Source: Niameybacter massiliensis
GTDB taxonomy: Bacteria > Bacillota > Clostridia > Lachnospirales > Cellulosilyticaceae
NCBI RefSeq assembly: GCF_001282685.1
Contig: NZ_LN875035.1
Location: 2,280,001-2,344,000 of the forward strand
Reading direction: 5' to 3'
DNA: 64,000 nt
Shown: positions 33,583 to 42,217 of the stretch, piece by piece
Layout: the number at the start of each line of letters is the position of its first letter
How positions within the stretch are numbered: position 1 is the first letter of the stretch
The notes under the pieces: generated by a model
The model's database searches: none
Seen by the model: only the letters and a program-made list of their open reading frames with translations
Told to the model about the DNA's origin: nothing
Made by a program: the position numbers and the translations under genes

Positions 33583-34041
33583 TTAAGAGTTTAAAACTTC
33601 CTGGAATTTGTTAATCACGCTTTCCATCTCTTCAATATCACGAATTGCACAAAAGATTGTATCATCACCAGCTAATGTTCCTACAATCTCTTCATGCTTA
33701 AAGGCATCAATAGCTGCTGCTACTGCATTGCCCATTCCTGTTAAAGTTCTTATAACTAAAATGTTTTGTGCAATATCCATAGATACAAAACCTGCCTTGA
33801 AAACGCGAATCACTTTTTCAGAAATCTGGTTTTCATAGTTTGCAAGTGCTACATATTTTTGTGCATTATTCTTGCCAGCTACTTTTGTTAATCTAAGCTC
33901 TCGAATATCACGTGATACAGTCGCTTGAGTAACTTTAAAACCAGCTTTTTCTAGGTTTTCTGCTAATTCTTCTTGTGTTTCTATTTCTTGTTTTTGAATA
34001 AGACTTAAAATCTTAGATTGTCTTTGTTCTTTCATTCCCAT
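33583..34041 (-). CDS. argR: Arginine repressor ArgR/AhrC
   Basis: A 152-residue arginine-dependent regulator that binds ARG boxes as a hexamer. The N-terminal winged helix (about 1-75) contains KILSLIQKQEIETQEEL and FKVTQATVSRDIRELRLTK. The C-terminal oligomerisation and arginine-binding domain includes NILVIRTLTGMGNAVAAAID and GTLAGDDTIFCAIRD, the GDDT motif that contacts arginine. It begins three bases after nadK ends and is followed closely by recN. An ATG two codons later is an alternative start. Confidence 0.97.
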   Translation of the reverse strand: MGMKEQRQSKILSLIQKQEIETQEELAENLEKAGFKVTQATVSRDIRELRLTKVAGKNNAQKYVALANYENQISEKVIRVFKAGFVSMDIAQNILVIRTLTGMGNAVAAAIDAFKHEEIVGTLAGDDTIFCAIRDIEEMESVINKFQEVLNS

Positions 34042-34044
34042 AGA

Positions 34045-34905
34045 TTATTTACGCCTCTCAACTATTTTTTTTCTTAATATCTCAAAAAAATGCAATTCAG
34101 AAAGTTTAATCAACTTTGTTGTGTAAGGTGCCTTTTGTATTTCTATACAATGCATAGGGGTAATGTTCATTTTCATTTGTCCATCTACTACCAGTTCTAA
34201 AGTGGTACCATCGTAATTATTCGTTTTAATTTGGATGCGATCTGTATCTGATACAATAACAGCACGTGAATAAATAGAGTGTGGACATATTGGTGTAATC
34301 ATAATTTGACGTGCATTTGGTGCCACAATAGGCCCTCCTGCTGAAAGATTATAGGCTGTAGAACCTGTTGGTGTTGCAAAAATAATACCATCCGCAGGAT
34401 AGATATCTAAAAATTGTTCATTCACTTGAATTTCAAATTCCGATATTCTAGAAGAGCTTCCTCGAGCCACATAAATATCATTTAAAGCCTGAAACTTATG
34501 AGTTTCTCCTGAGGGGAGTGTCACTTTTACTGTCAGCATCATACGTTCATCAATAGAGTAAGTATCTTGTATTAATTTAGGTAATAACTCTTGTACTTCT
34601 GAGATTTCTACATCTGCTAAAAAGCCTAAACGCCCTAAATTGATTCCCATTATGGGTAAATCATATAAGCACGCTTTTTGTGTTACACTTAAAATGGTAC
34701 CATCACCACCTATTGCAATGATGGCTTCACTTTTTTCATAAATTTGCTCATCTTCTACAAGGTGTACACCTTTACCTAACAAACACCCAATATGATGTGC
34801 AATATAAACTTCTGCTTCATGTTCAAGCAGCCATTCTATTACACACTTAGTTGTTTCTAGATCTTTATCTTTTAGGAGATTTGGAACAATCCCTATACGT
34901 TTCAT
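34045..34905 (-). CDS. nadK: NAD kinase
   Basis: Phosphorylates NAD to NADP. The 286-residue protein has the GGDGTIL motif (67-73), the NLGRLGFLADV segment (89-99), and the TPTGSTAYNLSAGGPIV motif (about 181-197) that binds NAD. A PICPHSIYSR string follows. The ATG lies at the end of the tlyA-recN operon block and is preceded by AGGTGAG. In Clostridia nadK sits between tlyA and argR, as seen here. Confidence 0.97.
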   Translation of the reverse strand: MKRIGIVPNLLKDKDLETTKCVIEWLLEHEAEVYIAHHIGCLLGKGVHLVEDEQIYEKSEAIIAIGGDGTILSVTQKACLYDLPIMGINLGRLGFLADVEISEVQELLPKLIQDTYSIDERMMLTVKVTLPSGETHKFQALNDIYVARGSSSRISEFEIQVNEQFLDIYPADGIIFATPTGSTAYNLSAGGPIVAPNARQIMITPICPHSIYSRAVIVSDTDRIQIKTNNYDGTTLELVVDGQMKMNITPMHCIEIQKAPYTTKLIKLSELHFFEILRKKIVERRK

Positions 34906-34918
34906 TCACCTCACCTAC

Positions 34919-35725
34919 CTATAATGAATCATGTGATGCTTTTACAACCTGTTCTGCTAATCCTTCCATATCTAAGCTACTTTCTGCTTGTGCATCTTTT
35001 CTCAAGTAAATTAAATATTCAATATTTCCTTCAGGCCCTTTAATTGGTGAGAAATCAAGACCATGTACACTAAATCCAATACTTAAAGCATATTCCCATA
35101 CTTTTATAATAACTTGCTTGTGTACTTTTGGATCTTTGACTACGCCATGCTTTTCAACTTGCTCACGACCAGCTTCAAATTGAGGCTTAATAAGTGCCCC
35201 TACTTCTCCACCGTCTTTAAGTAAATTATATACAGGAAGTAATATTTTTGTCAAAGAAATAAAAGAAACGTCGATTGAACTAAAATCAATCTCATCTGGT
35301 ACTTCTTCATGTGTTACATAACGCATATTCGTTTTTTCCATACACACAACACGTGGATCTTCACGAAGCTTCCATGCAAGTTGCCCATATCCTACGTCAA
35401 TAGAATATACTTTTTGGGCGCCATTTTGAAGCATACAGTCTGTAAATCCACCTGTTGATGCTCCAACGTCCATACAGATTTTATCAGTCAGTGTAATAGG
35501 AAACTGAGCCATAGCTTTTTCAAGTTTAAAGCCACCACGGCTTACGTAACGCATTTTTTCACGTACTTCTATTTGCGCAGTCACATCTACTTTTAATCCT
35601 GCTTTATCTTCTTTTTGTCCATTAACGTATACAACGCCTGCCATAATATAAGCTTTTGCACGTTCTCTTGATTCCGCAAGTCCACGGTTTGCAATAAGCA
35701 CATCTAGTCTTTCTTTATCTGCCAT
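34919..35725 (-). CDS. tlyA: TlyA family S4-domain rRNA methyltransferase
   Basis: A 268-residue protein. The N-terminal S4 RNA-binding domain (about 5-65, with RLDVLIANRGLAESRERAK) is followed by an FtsJ-like SAM-dependent methyltransferase domain containing VSRGGFKLEKAM and CMDVGASTGGFTDCML (about 84-99). The Mycobacterium homologue methylates 16S and 23S rRNA 2'-hydroxyls; Bacillus YqxC is the equivalent. Its start overlaps the dxs stop by one base (TAATG), implying coupled translation. Confidence 0.95.
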   Translation of the reverse strand: MADKERLDVLIANRGLAESRERAKAYIMAGVVYVNGQKEDKAGLKVDVTAQIEVREKMRYVSRGGFKLEKAMAQFPITLTDKICMDVGASTGGFTDCMLQNGAQKVYSIDVGYGQLAWKLREDPRVVCMEKTNMRYVTHEEVPDEIDFSSIDVSFISLTKILLPVYNLLKDGGEVGALIKPQFEAGREQVEKHGVVKDPKVHKQVIIKVWEYALSIGFSVHGLDFSPIKGPEGNIEYLIYLRKDAQAESSLDMEGLAEQVVKASHDSL

Positions 35726-37599
35726 TATGCTCTCTCTTTCTTTGTCATTTCTTTAATTTTTGTAATCATATGATGATTTGATAGTTTTTCTTTCTCAAGA
35801 AGTGAAGGAATATCACCATGTTCTACAATACCTGTCTCATACGCAAAACTATAGAATACATTATTTTTACCATGTAACATCATCCACTGTGCAATTTGTG
35901 CACCAAAGCCATCTTTAAGTACATGGTCTTCCATTGTAAAGATCGTTGGATACTGACTTGTAATACTTTCAAGTCCTTGTTCATCTACTGGAACAATACA
36001 AGGTGCTTCTATAACAGCTACATTTATGTCTTCTTCTTCTAATAACTTTTTCATTTCTAAAGCTTGTGCTACCATTTTCCCTGTAGCAAGAAGAGCGATC
36101 TTCTCTCCTTCTTCTAAGGTTACCATTTTACCATCTGTATAAGGTAATTGATATTTTTTATCAAGGGTTACTGTACCACGTGGGTAACGAATCGCTACCG
36201 GCGAGTTTAAACTAAAAGCATACTTAAGTGCTGATTCCATTTCTTCTGGCATTTTAACCGATAAAATAGTCATATTAGGAATATTACTTAAAAAAGCAAT
36301 ATCAAAAATTCCTTGGTGTGTGGCACCATCTTCTCCAACTAAGCCTGCACGGTCAATTCCAAAAACAACGGGTAAGTTTTGAAGGGCTACATCATGTAAC
36401 ACTTGGTCATAGGCACGTTGTAAAAATGAAGAATACACTGCAAATACTGGTTTATAACCACTTGATGCAAGACCTGCAGCAAACGTTACTGCATGTTGTT
36501 CCGCAATCCCTACGTCAAAGAAACGTCTTGGAAATTGTCTTTCAAAGTGACTCAACCCTGTCCCATCTGACATGGCTGCTGTAATTCCTAATATATGGTC
36601 ATCCTTTTCTCCTAAGCTTACCATGGCATAGCCAAAAGCATCTGAGAAAGTATATGCATTAGATTTTTTAGGTAATTCACCTGATTTAAAGTCAAAAGGC
36701 CCTACTCCATGATAAGCACTTGGATTTTCTACTGCTGGTCTATAACCCTTTCCCTTAAGTGTTTTTACATGAATGAGTACTGGTCCTTCCATAGCTTTTG
36801 CATTATTAAGAATTTCTATAAGGTCATTCATATTATGTCCATCAATCGGTCCAAGATAAGTGAAGCCCATTTCTTCAAATAAAGTATTCTCAACAAGAAC
36901 TGTTTTAACACCTTCTTTAGTTTTACGAACTACATCTACAAGTTGGCTACCTACCACTGGCACTTTATTCAGTAGACCTTCAATATCTTCTTTTGCACGC
37001 AAATAGTCTTTATTTGAACGGAGGTGATTAAGATGTCTACTCATTCCACCTACATTTTCTGAAATACTCATTTCATTATCATTAAGAATAACAATTAAGT
37101 TTGTATGCCCACGCCCTGCATTATTCATTGCTTCATAAGCCATGCCTCCTGTTAAGGCACCATCTCCAATAATAGCAATGACATGACTATCTTCCCCTTT
37201 TAAATCCCTTGCAACAGCCATCCCTAGAGCTGCTGAAATAGAAGTTGAGCTATGACCTGTTTCAAAGGCATCGTGCTCACTTTCTTTACGTTTTGGGAAT
37301 CCACTCATCCCATCTATCTTTCGTAATGTTTTAAACCCTTTTCTTCTACCAGTTAAGATCTTGTGTACATAAGCCTGGTGGCCTACATCCCACACCATCT
37401 TATCTTTTGGTGAATCAAAGATGTAATGGAGCGCTAAAGTGAGTTCTACAACACCTAAATTAGAAGCTAAATGTCCTCCTGTACGAGCTAATGATTGAAC
37501 AAGAAACTGTCTAATCTCTTTTGCTAAGACTTGAAGTTCATCTAGATCTAGCGCTTTCAAATCTTCTACACTTTTAATTTTATCTAATGTTTTCAACAT
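35725..37599 (-). CDS. dxs: 1-deoxy-D-xylulose-5-phosphate synthase
   Basis: Thiamine diphosphate-dependent enzyme that condenses pyruvate and glyceraldehyde 3-phosphate in the first step of the MEP isoprenoid pathway. Motifs are VWDVGHQAYVHKILTGR, the GDGALTGGMAYEAMNN diphosphate-binding motif, DNEMSISENVGG, and the C-terminal transketolase part with GIAEQHAVTFAAGLA, DRAGLVGEDGATHQG and IRYPRG. I choose ATG 37599 (MLKTLDKIKSVEDLKALD), giving about 624 residues, normal for Dxs. An ATG at 37611 is an alternative. The longer frame from 37680 starts inside a terminator hairpin and is not credible. The gene precedes tlyA. Confidence 0.97.
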   Translation of the reverse strand: MLKTLDKIKSVEDLKALDLDELQVLAKEIRQFLVQSLARTGGHLASNLGVVELTLALHYIFDSPKDKMVWDVGHQAYVHKILTGRRKGFKTLRKIDGMSGFPKRKESEHDAFETGHSSTSISAALGMAVARDLKGEDSHVIAIIGDGALTGGMAYEAMNNAGRGHTNLIVILNDNEMSISENVGGMSRHLNHLRSNKDYLRAKEDIEGLLNKVPVVGSQLVDVVRKTKEGVKTVLVENTLFEEMGFTYLGPIDGHNMNDLIEILNNAKAMEGPVLIHVKTLKGKGYRPAVENPSAYHGVGPFDFKSGELPKKSNAYTFSDAFGYAMVSLGEKDDHILGITAAMSDGTGLSHFERQFPRRFFDVGIAEQHAVTFAAGLASSGYKPVFAVYSSFLQRAYDQVLHDVALQNLPVVFGIDRAGLVGEDGATHQGIFDIAFLSNIPNMTILSVKMPEEMESALKYAFSLNSPVAIRYPRGTVTLDKKYQLPYTDGKMVTLEEGEKIALLATGKMVAQALEMKKLLEEEDINVAVIEAPCIVPVDEQGLESITSQYPTIFTMEDHVLKDGFGAQIAQWMMLHGKNNVFYSFAYETGIVEHGDIPSLLEKEKLSNHHMITKIKEMTKKERA

Positions 37600-37648
37600 T
37601 TTTCCATCCATCCGTTTTTCTAAATTTAATTTTAAATTTAATTTAATA

Positions 37649-37680
37649 GTGTAAAAGAGTGGCATACGCCACTCTTTCAT
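37649..37680 (-). terminator. Terminator-like hairpin between the YuiD-like gene and dxs
   Basis: AAAGAGTGGC pairs with GCCACTCTTT around GTAT, followed by UUUUAC on the minus strand, immediately after the upstream stop codon. It either ends the nusB-ispA operon or attenuates dxs. Confidence 0.7.
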
Positions 37681-38127
37681 TTAAGGAATCAAAATTAAGG
37701 CCACTACTATTCCCAACACTGCACCAGCTGCCACTTGAAGCGGTGTATGTCCAAGAAGTTCTTTAAGACGTACTTCCATTGTAACATTTGGGTCTTGCAT
37801 GACATCAATAATACGATTTAAGAGTGCTGCTTGTTTACCTGCTTCAAGGCGTACATTGGCTGCATCATACATTACAATAAAACTGAGTACAGCAGCTATT
37901 GCAAACAAAGCACTATCATAACCATAAAGCTGACCTACTCCAATTGCCAAAGAAGTAGATATTGCACTATGTGAACTTGGCATTCCGCCTGAAGAAATCA
38001 GCTTATGAAAATCTAAGCGATGCTCATTAACTAGTGTTAAAACAACTTTTAGTACCTGTGCCACAAGCCAACTCAGGAGTGCTGCAAATAAAATTCTGTT
38101 GTCCATTATTTCAGTAAATTGTCTCAT
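37681..38127 (-). CDS. Divergent PAP2 family membrane protein (YuiD-like)
   Basis: A 148-residue protein of the DUF212/YuiD type, a divergent relative of PAP2 phosphatases and vanadium haloperoxidases. The string SSGGMPSSHSAISTSLAIGV (45-64) carries the phosphatase-type Pro-Ser-Ser-His signature; an R-x-x-A-G-K-Q (RLEAGKQ) lies at about 93-99, and LGHTPLQVAAGAVLGI provides the second histidine. About four transmembrane helices are visible. Its position next to ispA and dxs suggests a role with isoprenyl phosphates, which is inference. Confidence 0.9.
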   Translation of the reverse strand: MRQFTEIMDNRILFAALLSWLVAQVLKVVLTLVNEHRLDFHKLISSGGMPSSHSAISTSLAIGVGQLYGYDSALFAIAAVLSFIVMYDAANVRLEAGKQAALLNRIIDVMQDPNVTMEVRLKELLGHTPLQVAAGAVLGIVVALILIP

Positions 38128-38138
38128 TTATACCCCCC

Positions 38139-39014
38139 TTAATTTTTCCTGTGCACTAAACTTGTTGCTAATTCTTCTAGCAACTGTGTATCTCCCTGTA
38201 CACGTTCAAGACATTTAATTGCTTTAGCTGTTAGTTCTTCAGCAATTTTATAACAAGTCTCTACATCATAAAAAGAAAGATACGTATTTTTGTTGTTTTT
38301 CACATCACTTTTAACTGGTTTCCCAAGTTCTTCATCAGTTGATGTTTTGTCTAAAACATCATCTACTATTTGGAATACTTGACCTAGATATTTCCCATAA
38401 AACGTAAGTGCCATCACTTCCTCTGGGCTTCCACCTCCAAGGATTGCTCCCATTTTCACAGCTGCTGCAATTAATGCACCTGTCTTATGTATATGGATAT
38501 TTTGAAGTTCTTCTAAAGTGATTACTTCGTTCTCACTTTGCATATCTAAAATTTGTCCGCCAATCATACCTTCGCTACCGCTTGCCTCTGCTAGTACATG
38601 AGCAGCCTGTACTCTACGCATATCATCATGTTCTAGAGCATCTTGTAGCATCCAAGTGAAGGCTTCATTAAGAAGAGCATCACCTGCTAAGATAGCTGTA
38701 GCTTCCCCAAATACTTTATGATTAGTTGGTTTGCCACGTCTTAAGTCATCATCATCCATAGCTGGTAAATCATCATGTATTAAAGAATAAGTATGGATCA
38801 TCTCAATTGCACATAAGTACGGTACAATCTCTCCTTCTCCACCTACAGCTTCAAAGCTCAGTTGCATAAGAGTAGGTCTTATACGCTTTCCCCCAGCGTA
38901 TAGACTATAACGCATCGCATCATAAAGCACTTGAAAGTTTGCACTTTTTTCTGGAAGTGCTGTTTTCAAATGCTTTTCGATTTGCTCTCTATAAACTTCA
39001 AAATTATTTTTCAT
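38139..39014 (-). CDS. ispA: Polyprenyl (farnesyl) diphosphate synthase
   Basis: Elongates dimethylallyl diphosphate with isopentenyl diphosphate to farnesyl/geranyl diphosphate. The first aspartate-rich motif is DDLPAMDDDDLRRG (about 79-92) with the typical insertion of short-chain bacterial FPP synthases, and the second is FQIVDDVLD (about 211-219). GGKRIRP and LIHTYSLIHDD flank the active site. The ATG at 39014 follows GGGGA at good spacing; the upstream ATG at 39029 is less likely. The start overlaps the end of xseB, and the order xseA-xseB-ispA is conserved widely. Confidence 0.96.
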   Translation of the reverse strand: MKNNFEVYREQIEKHLKTALPEKSANFQVLYDAMRYSLYAGGKRIRPTLMQLSFEAVGGEGEIVPYLCAIEMIHTYSLIHDDLPAMDDDDLRRGKPTNHKVFGEATAILAGDALLNEAFTWMLQDALEHDDMRRVQAAHVLAEASGSEGMIGGQILDMQSENEVITLEELQNIHIHKTGALIAAAVKMGAILGGGSPEEVMALTFYGKYLGQVFQIVDDVLDKTSTDEELGKPVKSDVKNNKNTYLSFYDVETCYKIAEELTAKAIKCLERVQGDTQLLEELATSLVHRKN

Positions 39015-39237
39015 CTTTTTCTTCCCCATTCATCTTATTCCATTTATTCTGGTCTAAAATATAAACTTCTTGTTCAGCTTGTTGTAACATTTCAGTACAA
39101 AAAGCTGCTAAATCTATCCCTTTTTTATAGCTCTTTATACTCTCATCTAATGAAAGCTTCCCTTCTTCCAACGCATAAATGAGCTGTTCAAGTTCTTCCA
39201 TTGCACTTTCAAAATGCTTGGTTGTTTTTTTAGCCAT
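39004..39237 (-). CDS. xseB: Exodeoxyribonuclease VII small subunit
   Basis: A 77-residue helical protein, the small subunit of exonuclease VII that degrades single-stranded DNA with XseA. The family pattern FESAMEELEQLIYALEEGKLSLDESIKSYKKG is clear (residues 9-40), in shorter form F-E-x-A-x-x-x-L-E-x-I-V-x-x-L-E-x-G. The tail is charged. It lies between xseA (four-base gap) and ispA (overlap). Confidence 0.95.
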   Translation of the reverse strand: MAKKTTKHFESAMEELEQLIYALEEGKLSLDESIKSYKKGIDLAAFCTEMLQQAEQEVYILDQNKWNKMNGEEKDEK

Positions 39238-39241
39238 GCTC

Positions 39242-40441
39242 TTATCCTTTCTTTTCTACCTTTGCATAAAGTACGCCATCGGTTACCTCAACATGAATAG
39301 CATTTCCTATTTCTACTTGTTCAATAGAAGTAAGAACTTTGCCATTTTCAGTTGTTGTAAAACTATAGCCTCTTTTTAAAGTTAAAAGGGGTGAAAGCTT
39401 CTCTAATTGTCCAATACGTGTATTTAATGTGGTATTGTATGTTGCTAATTTCTTTTCAAATCCTTTTGTTAATGCTTCTACCTTATAATCTAATGTAATC
39501 CTAAGGTCTGCAAAATATTTCTCTTTATTTTTATACACAGGACGAGAAAGTAAGCGTTCAAGCCTTATTTTCTCATCTTGTAAATGTTTTTCAACATGAT
39601 GTTTAAGCAGCGAACGACTTCTTTCTAACTTCATCAGATAGGCTTCTTTATCTGGGATAACCAACTCTGCTGCTGCAGAGGGCGTTGGTGCCCTTAAGTC
39701 ACTTACAAAGTCTGATATTGTAAAGTCAATTTCATGTCCAACAGCTGAAACAATAGGAATTTCAGAAGCAAAGATACAGCGTGCTAAACGTTCATCGTTA
39801 AAACACCACAAATCTTCTATAGAACCTCCTCCACGCCCTACTATAAGCACATCTACTAGTTTTTCCTTATTGGCTCTTTCAATGGCTGCAATAAGTTCTA
39901 AAGTTGCATACTCTCCTTGTACATGTGCTGGATAAATATAAAGTGGAATGGCATTATTTCTTCTTTTGGCAACATTTAAGATATCTTGAATAGCCGCACC
40001 TGTTGCTGATGTAATAATACCTACTTTGCTAGGATAAGTTGGAATAGCTTTTTTATAATGTGGGTCGAAAAGTCCTTCATCACTAAGTTTACCTTTGAGT
40101 CTTTCAAACTGCTCGTATAGTGTGCCTTGACCTTGCTTTTCAATTTCCCATACATAGCACTGAAACTGTCCTGTCTTCTCGTAGAGCGCAATGCGCCCTC
40201 TTACATACACTTTCAAGCCTTCTTTAAGTATAAAATCTAATGTAGCTGCATCCTTAGCGAACATGACCGCATTTAAACTTCCAAATGGATCTTTAATCGT
40301 AAAATAAATATGACCTGATTGATGATATTTGCAGTTAGAAACTTCTCCTGAAAGCCATACATCAGATAATAGATAATCTTCTTCTAATAAACGACTTACA
40401 TAACGGTTAATCTCTGAAACAGCTACAATTTTTCTTTTCAT
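39242..40441 (-). CDS. xseA: Exodeoxyribonuclease VII large subunit
   Basis: A 399-residue catalytic subunit. An N-terminal OB fold (about 5-100, with VWLSGEVSNCKYHQSGHIYF) is followed by the catalytic domain containing VGIITSATGAAIQDIL, DVLIVGRGGGSIEDLWCFND (about 183-202) and VGHEIDFTISDFVSDLRAPTPSAAAE, all split from the family signature, then a long coiled-coil arm and a C-terminal RGYSFTT segment. It degrades single-stranded DNA in both directions. It starts two bases after nusB. Confidence 0.97.
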   Translation of the reverse strand: MKRKIVAVSEINRYVSRLLEEDYLLSDVWLSGEVSNCKYHQSGHIYFTIKDPFGSLNAVMFAKDAATLDFILKEGLKVYVRGRIALYEKTGQFQCYVWEIEKQGQGTLYEQFERLKGKLSDEGLFDPHYKKAIPTYPSKVGIITSATGAAIQDILNVAKRRNNAIPLYIYPAHVQGEYATLELIAAIERANKEKLVDVLIVGRGGGSIEDLWCFNDERLARCIFASEIPIVSAVGHEIDFTISDFVSDLRAPTPSAAAELVIPDKEAYLMKLERSRSLLKHHVEKHLQDEKIRLERLLSRPVYKNKEKYFADLRITLDYKVEALTKGFEKKLATYNTTLNTRIGQLEKLSPLLTLKRGYSFTTTENGKVLTSIEQVEIGNAIHVEVTDGVLYAKVEKKG

Positions 40442-40443
40442 AT

Positions 40444-40845
40444 CTATGCCTCAATTTTTTTTACGATATTACCTAAGATACCATTAATAAATTGTGGTGA
40501 TTTATCTGTACTATATACTTTTGCAATTTCAATTGCTTCATTGATTGCAACTTTTTCAGGGATATCTTCACCCCATTTAAGTTCATAAGTTGCCATACGA
40601 AGAAGCATATGATCTACTTTAGCCATACGATCGATTGACCAGTTTTCAAGACTATTTGTAATCATTTCGTCTAACTCTGTTTGATGTTCTAAAATGCCCT
40701 TAAATTCGTCTATGATAAAAGTTTTTATTTTGCCTTTTACATCATTTAAATAATTGTTAAGGATTGTGTCTGTATCCTTTTCTGGTTGAAAGCTCACTTC
40801 ATAGAGCATTTTCATAATTAGTTCTCTAGCTTCACGTCTTGTCAT
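40444..40845 (-). CDS. nusB: Transcription antitermination factor NusB
   Basis: A 133-residue all-helical protein that binds boxA RNA with NusE/S10 in rRNA antitermination. It begins [20 protein letters not shown] and has the late signature [20 protein letters not shown] followed by FINGILGNI. The length is typical. It lies between the Asp23 gene (51-base gap with a small hairpin) and xseA. Confidence 0.96.
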   Translation of the reverse strand: MTRREARELIMKMLYEVSFQPEKDTDTILNNYLNDVKGKIKTFIIDEFKGILEHQTELDEMITNSLENWSIDRMAKVDHMLLRMATYELKWGEDIPEKVAINEAIEIAKVYSTDKSPQFINGILGNIVKKIEA

Positions 40846-40865
40846 TATTTATCTCCTTATTAACG

Positions 40866-40890
40866 AAAGCTAACCTCTTAAGGTTAGCTC
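40866..40890 (-). terminator. Weak terminator or processing hairpin before nusB
   Basis: AGCTAACCT with AGGTTAGCT, followed by UUCGUUAAU rather than a clean U-run. It may reduce expression of the downstream genes relative to asp23. Confidence 0.5.
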
Positions 40891-40896
40891 ACCAAA

Positions 40897-41307
40897 TTAG
40901 TGTTCTTCTTGAGGTTTTGTTTGTGAAAAGTCTACCCCAACAACATGCACATCTACTGATTGTACGTTAAGTCCTGTCATTGTTTCAATAGAATTTTTAA
41001 CTTTTTCTTGTACTTTTAAACAAGTATCTTGAATTTTAATACCATATTTTACAATAATAGCAAGGGCTGCGTGCACTTCATCAGCATTTACTTCAATTTT
41101 AATACCTTTAGATGCTTTTTTACCACGAATAGTTTGAACGATATCATTTTTTGCACCTGCAATAGCACATACGCCATCTACTTCTAATGTAGCGATTTCT
41201 GTAATAACTGCAATAACATCATCAGCGATTTGTACTTCGCCTGCCTCTTTATATTCTGTATCTCCATCTACATTAATGTCTAAATCAATCACTTTATTTT
41301 CTTCCAC
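40897..41307 (-). CDS. Asp23/Gls24 family protein (YqhY-like)
   Basis: A 136-residue Asp23-domain protein (VQIADDVIAVITEIATLEVD, then GVCAIAG and VKYGIKIQDTCLKVQEKVKN) with an acidic start and end. In Firmicutes YqhY lies upstream of nusB and is linked with lipid metabolism and envelope homeostasis, but its biochemical role is not settled. It is the first gene of the nusB-xseA-xseB-ispA operon and has a sigma-A promoter at 41402-41429. GGGAGG precedes the ATG. Confidence 0.93.
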   Translation of the reverse strand: MEENKVIDLDINVDGDTEYKEAGEVQIADDVIAVITEIATLEVDGVCAIAGAKNDIVQTIRGKKASKGIKIEVNADEVHAALAIIVKYGIKIQDTCLKVQEKVKNSIETMTGLNVQSVDVHVVGVDFSQTKPQEEH

Positions 41308-41401
41308 AGTAATTGCCTCCCATTTTTCTTTATTATAGAAATACCCAACTTACAATCATTTATACATGTTGGCTTTCTAAAAGATACTTACTTTTATCCT
41401 T

Positions 41402-41429
41402 ATTATATCAAAATATACCAAAGTTGCAA
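41402..41429 (-). promoter_or_regulatory. Promoter of the asp23-nusB-xseAB-ispA operon
   Basis: TTGCAA (41429-41424), 16-bp spacer, TATAAT (41407-41402), about 95 bases before the Asp23 start. Confidence 0.7.
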
Positions 41430-41441
41430 ATTAGATTCTTT

Positions 41442-41478
41442 AAAAAAAGAAAAACCGGTACACCATTAGTGTACCGGC
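41442..41478 (-). terminator. Terminator of the spoIIIA operon
   Basis: CCGGTACAC with GTGTACCGG (41455-41463, 41469-41477) and a long U-rich tail on the minus strand, just after spoIIIAH. Confidence 0.93.
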
Positions 41479-41490
41479 TCTTTATAACTT

Positions 41491-42201
41491 TTATTTATTG
41501 GCTGTTTGGTTATTTACTTTAAGACAAGAAATTTTGATTTGTCCTACTGTGTAACCCGTTTTTCTTTGAACGATTTCTTCGATTTGAGCAATTTCTGCAT
41601 CTGTTAAAGCTTCTTCTTTATTTACGACTACATCTACTGTATCTTCATCCATTCTTACAAATACATCTTTGAAGCCTTTTGCACGAAGAAGAGATTCAGC
41701 ACCTGTTTCTTTTTCAATACGTTCTTGAATTGTTAAAAGATCATTAGCAGCTTTTGATTTTGCATCTTTGTCTAAGTTTGGATCTGCTACGTATTCATTT
41801 AAAGCTTCAATTTGTTTTGCTCTTGCTTGTTCTCTAAGCATTTTTTCTTCTGCAAAATAACTTACATCTACATTTTTGCTATCTACTGTTGTTACGTTTT
41901 GTTGTTCTGAATCTTTTTTAGCAATTACAACTTCTTTTTGACCTACTGTTGCATCTGGATTAGATACTTCAACAGCAATTAAACCATCTTCTGAATCTGG
42001 AGGTAATGTTTCCATTACACCAAATTCATCAAAGAAATCACGGTCAAATTCTGCATCTGCAATATCGATTGTTGCTTCATTTTCAGCTACTTCTGGTACG
42101 GTTAAACTGCTTGGTGCTTCTGTCAAACTTAAGTAAGCCGCAATGGCTATCATGAATACTAGAACTGTTACAATAACTTGATTTCTCTTAAACTGGAACA
42201 T
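41491..42201 (-). CDS. spoIIIAH: Stage III sporulation protein AH
   Basis: A 236-residue mother-cell membrane protein that in Bacillus binds forespore SpoIIQ to form the feeding channel. It has one N-terminal transmembrane helix (about 9-25, VIVTVLVFMIAIAAYLSL), an acidic linker, and a C-terminal YscJ/FliF-like ring-building domain (about 110-230, with EEKMLREQARAKQIEALNEY, the segment LLTIQERIEKETGAESLLRAKG and VFVRMDEDTVDVVV). It is the last gene of the eight-gene operon. No spoIIQ gene is in the window. Confidence 0.95.
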   Translation of the reverse strand: MFQFKRNQVIVTVLVFMIAIAAYLSLTEAPSSLTVPEVAENEATIDIADAEFDRDFFDEFGVMETLPPDSEDGLIAVEVSNPDATVGQKEVVIAKKDSEQQNVTTVDSKNVDVSYFAEEKMLREQARAKQIEALNEYVADPNLDKDAKSKAANDLLTIQERIEKETGAESLLRAKGFKDVFVRMDEDTVDVVVNKEEALTDAEIAQIEEIVQRKTGYTVGQIKISCLKVNNQTANK

Positions 42202-42217
42202 ACAATTGACCCCCTAA

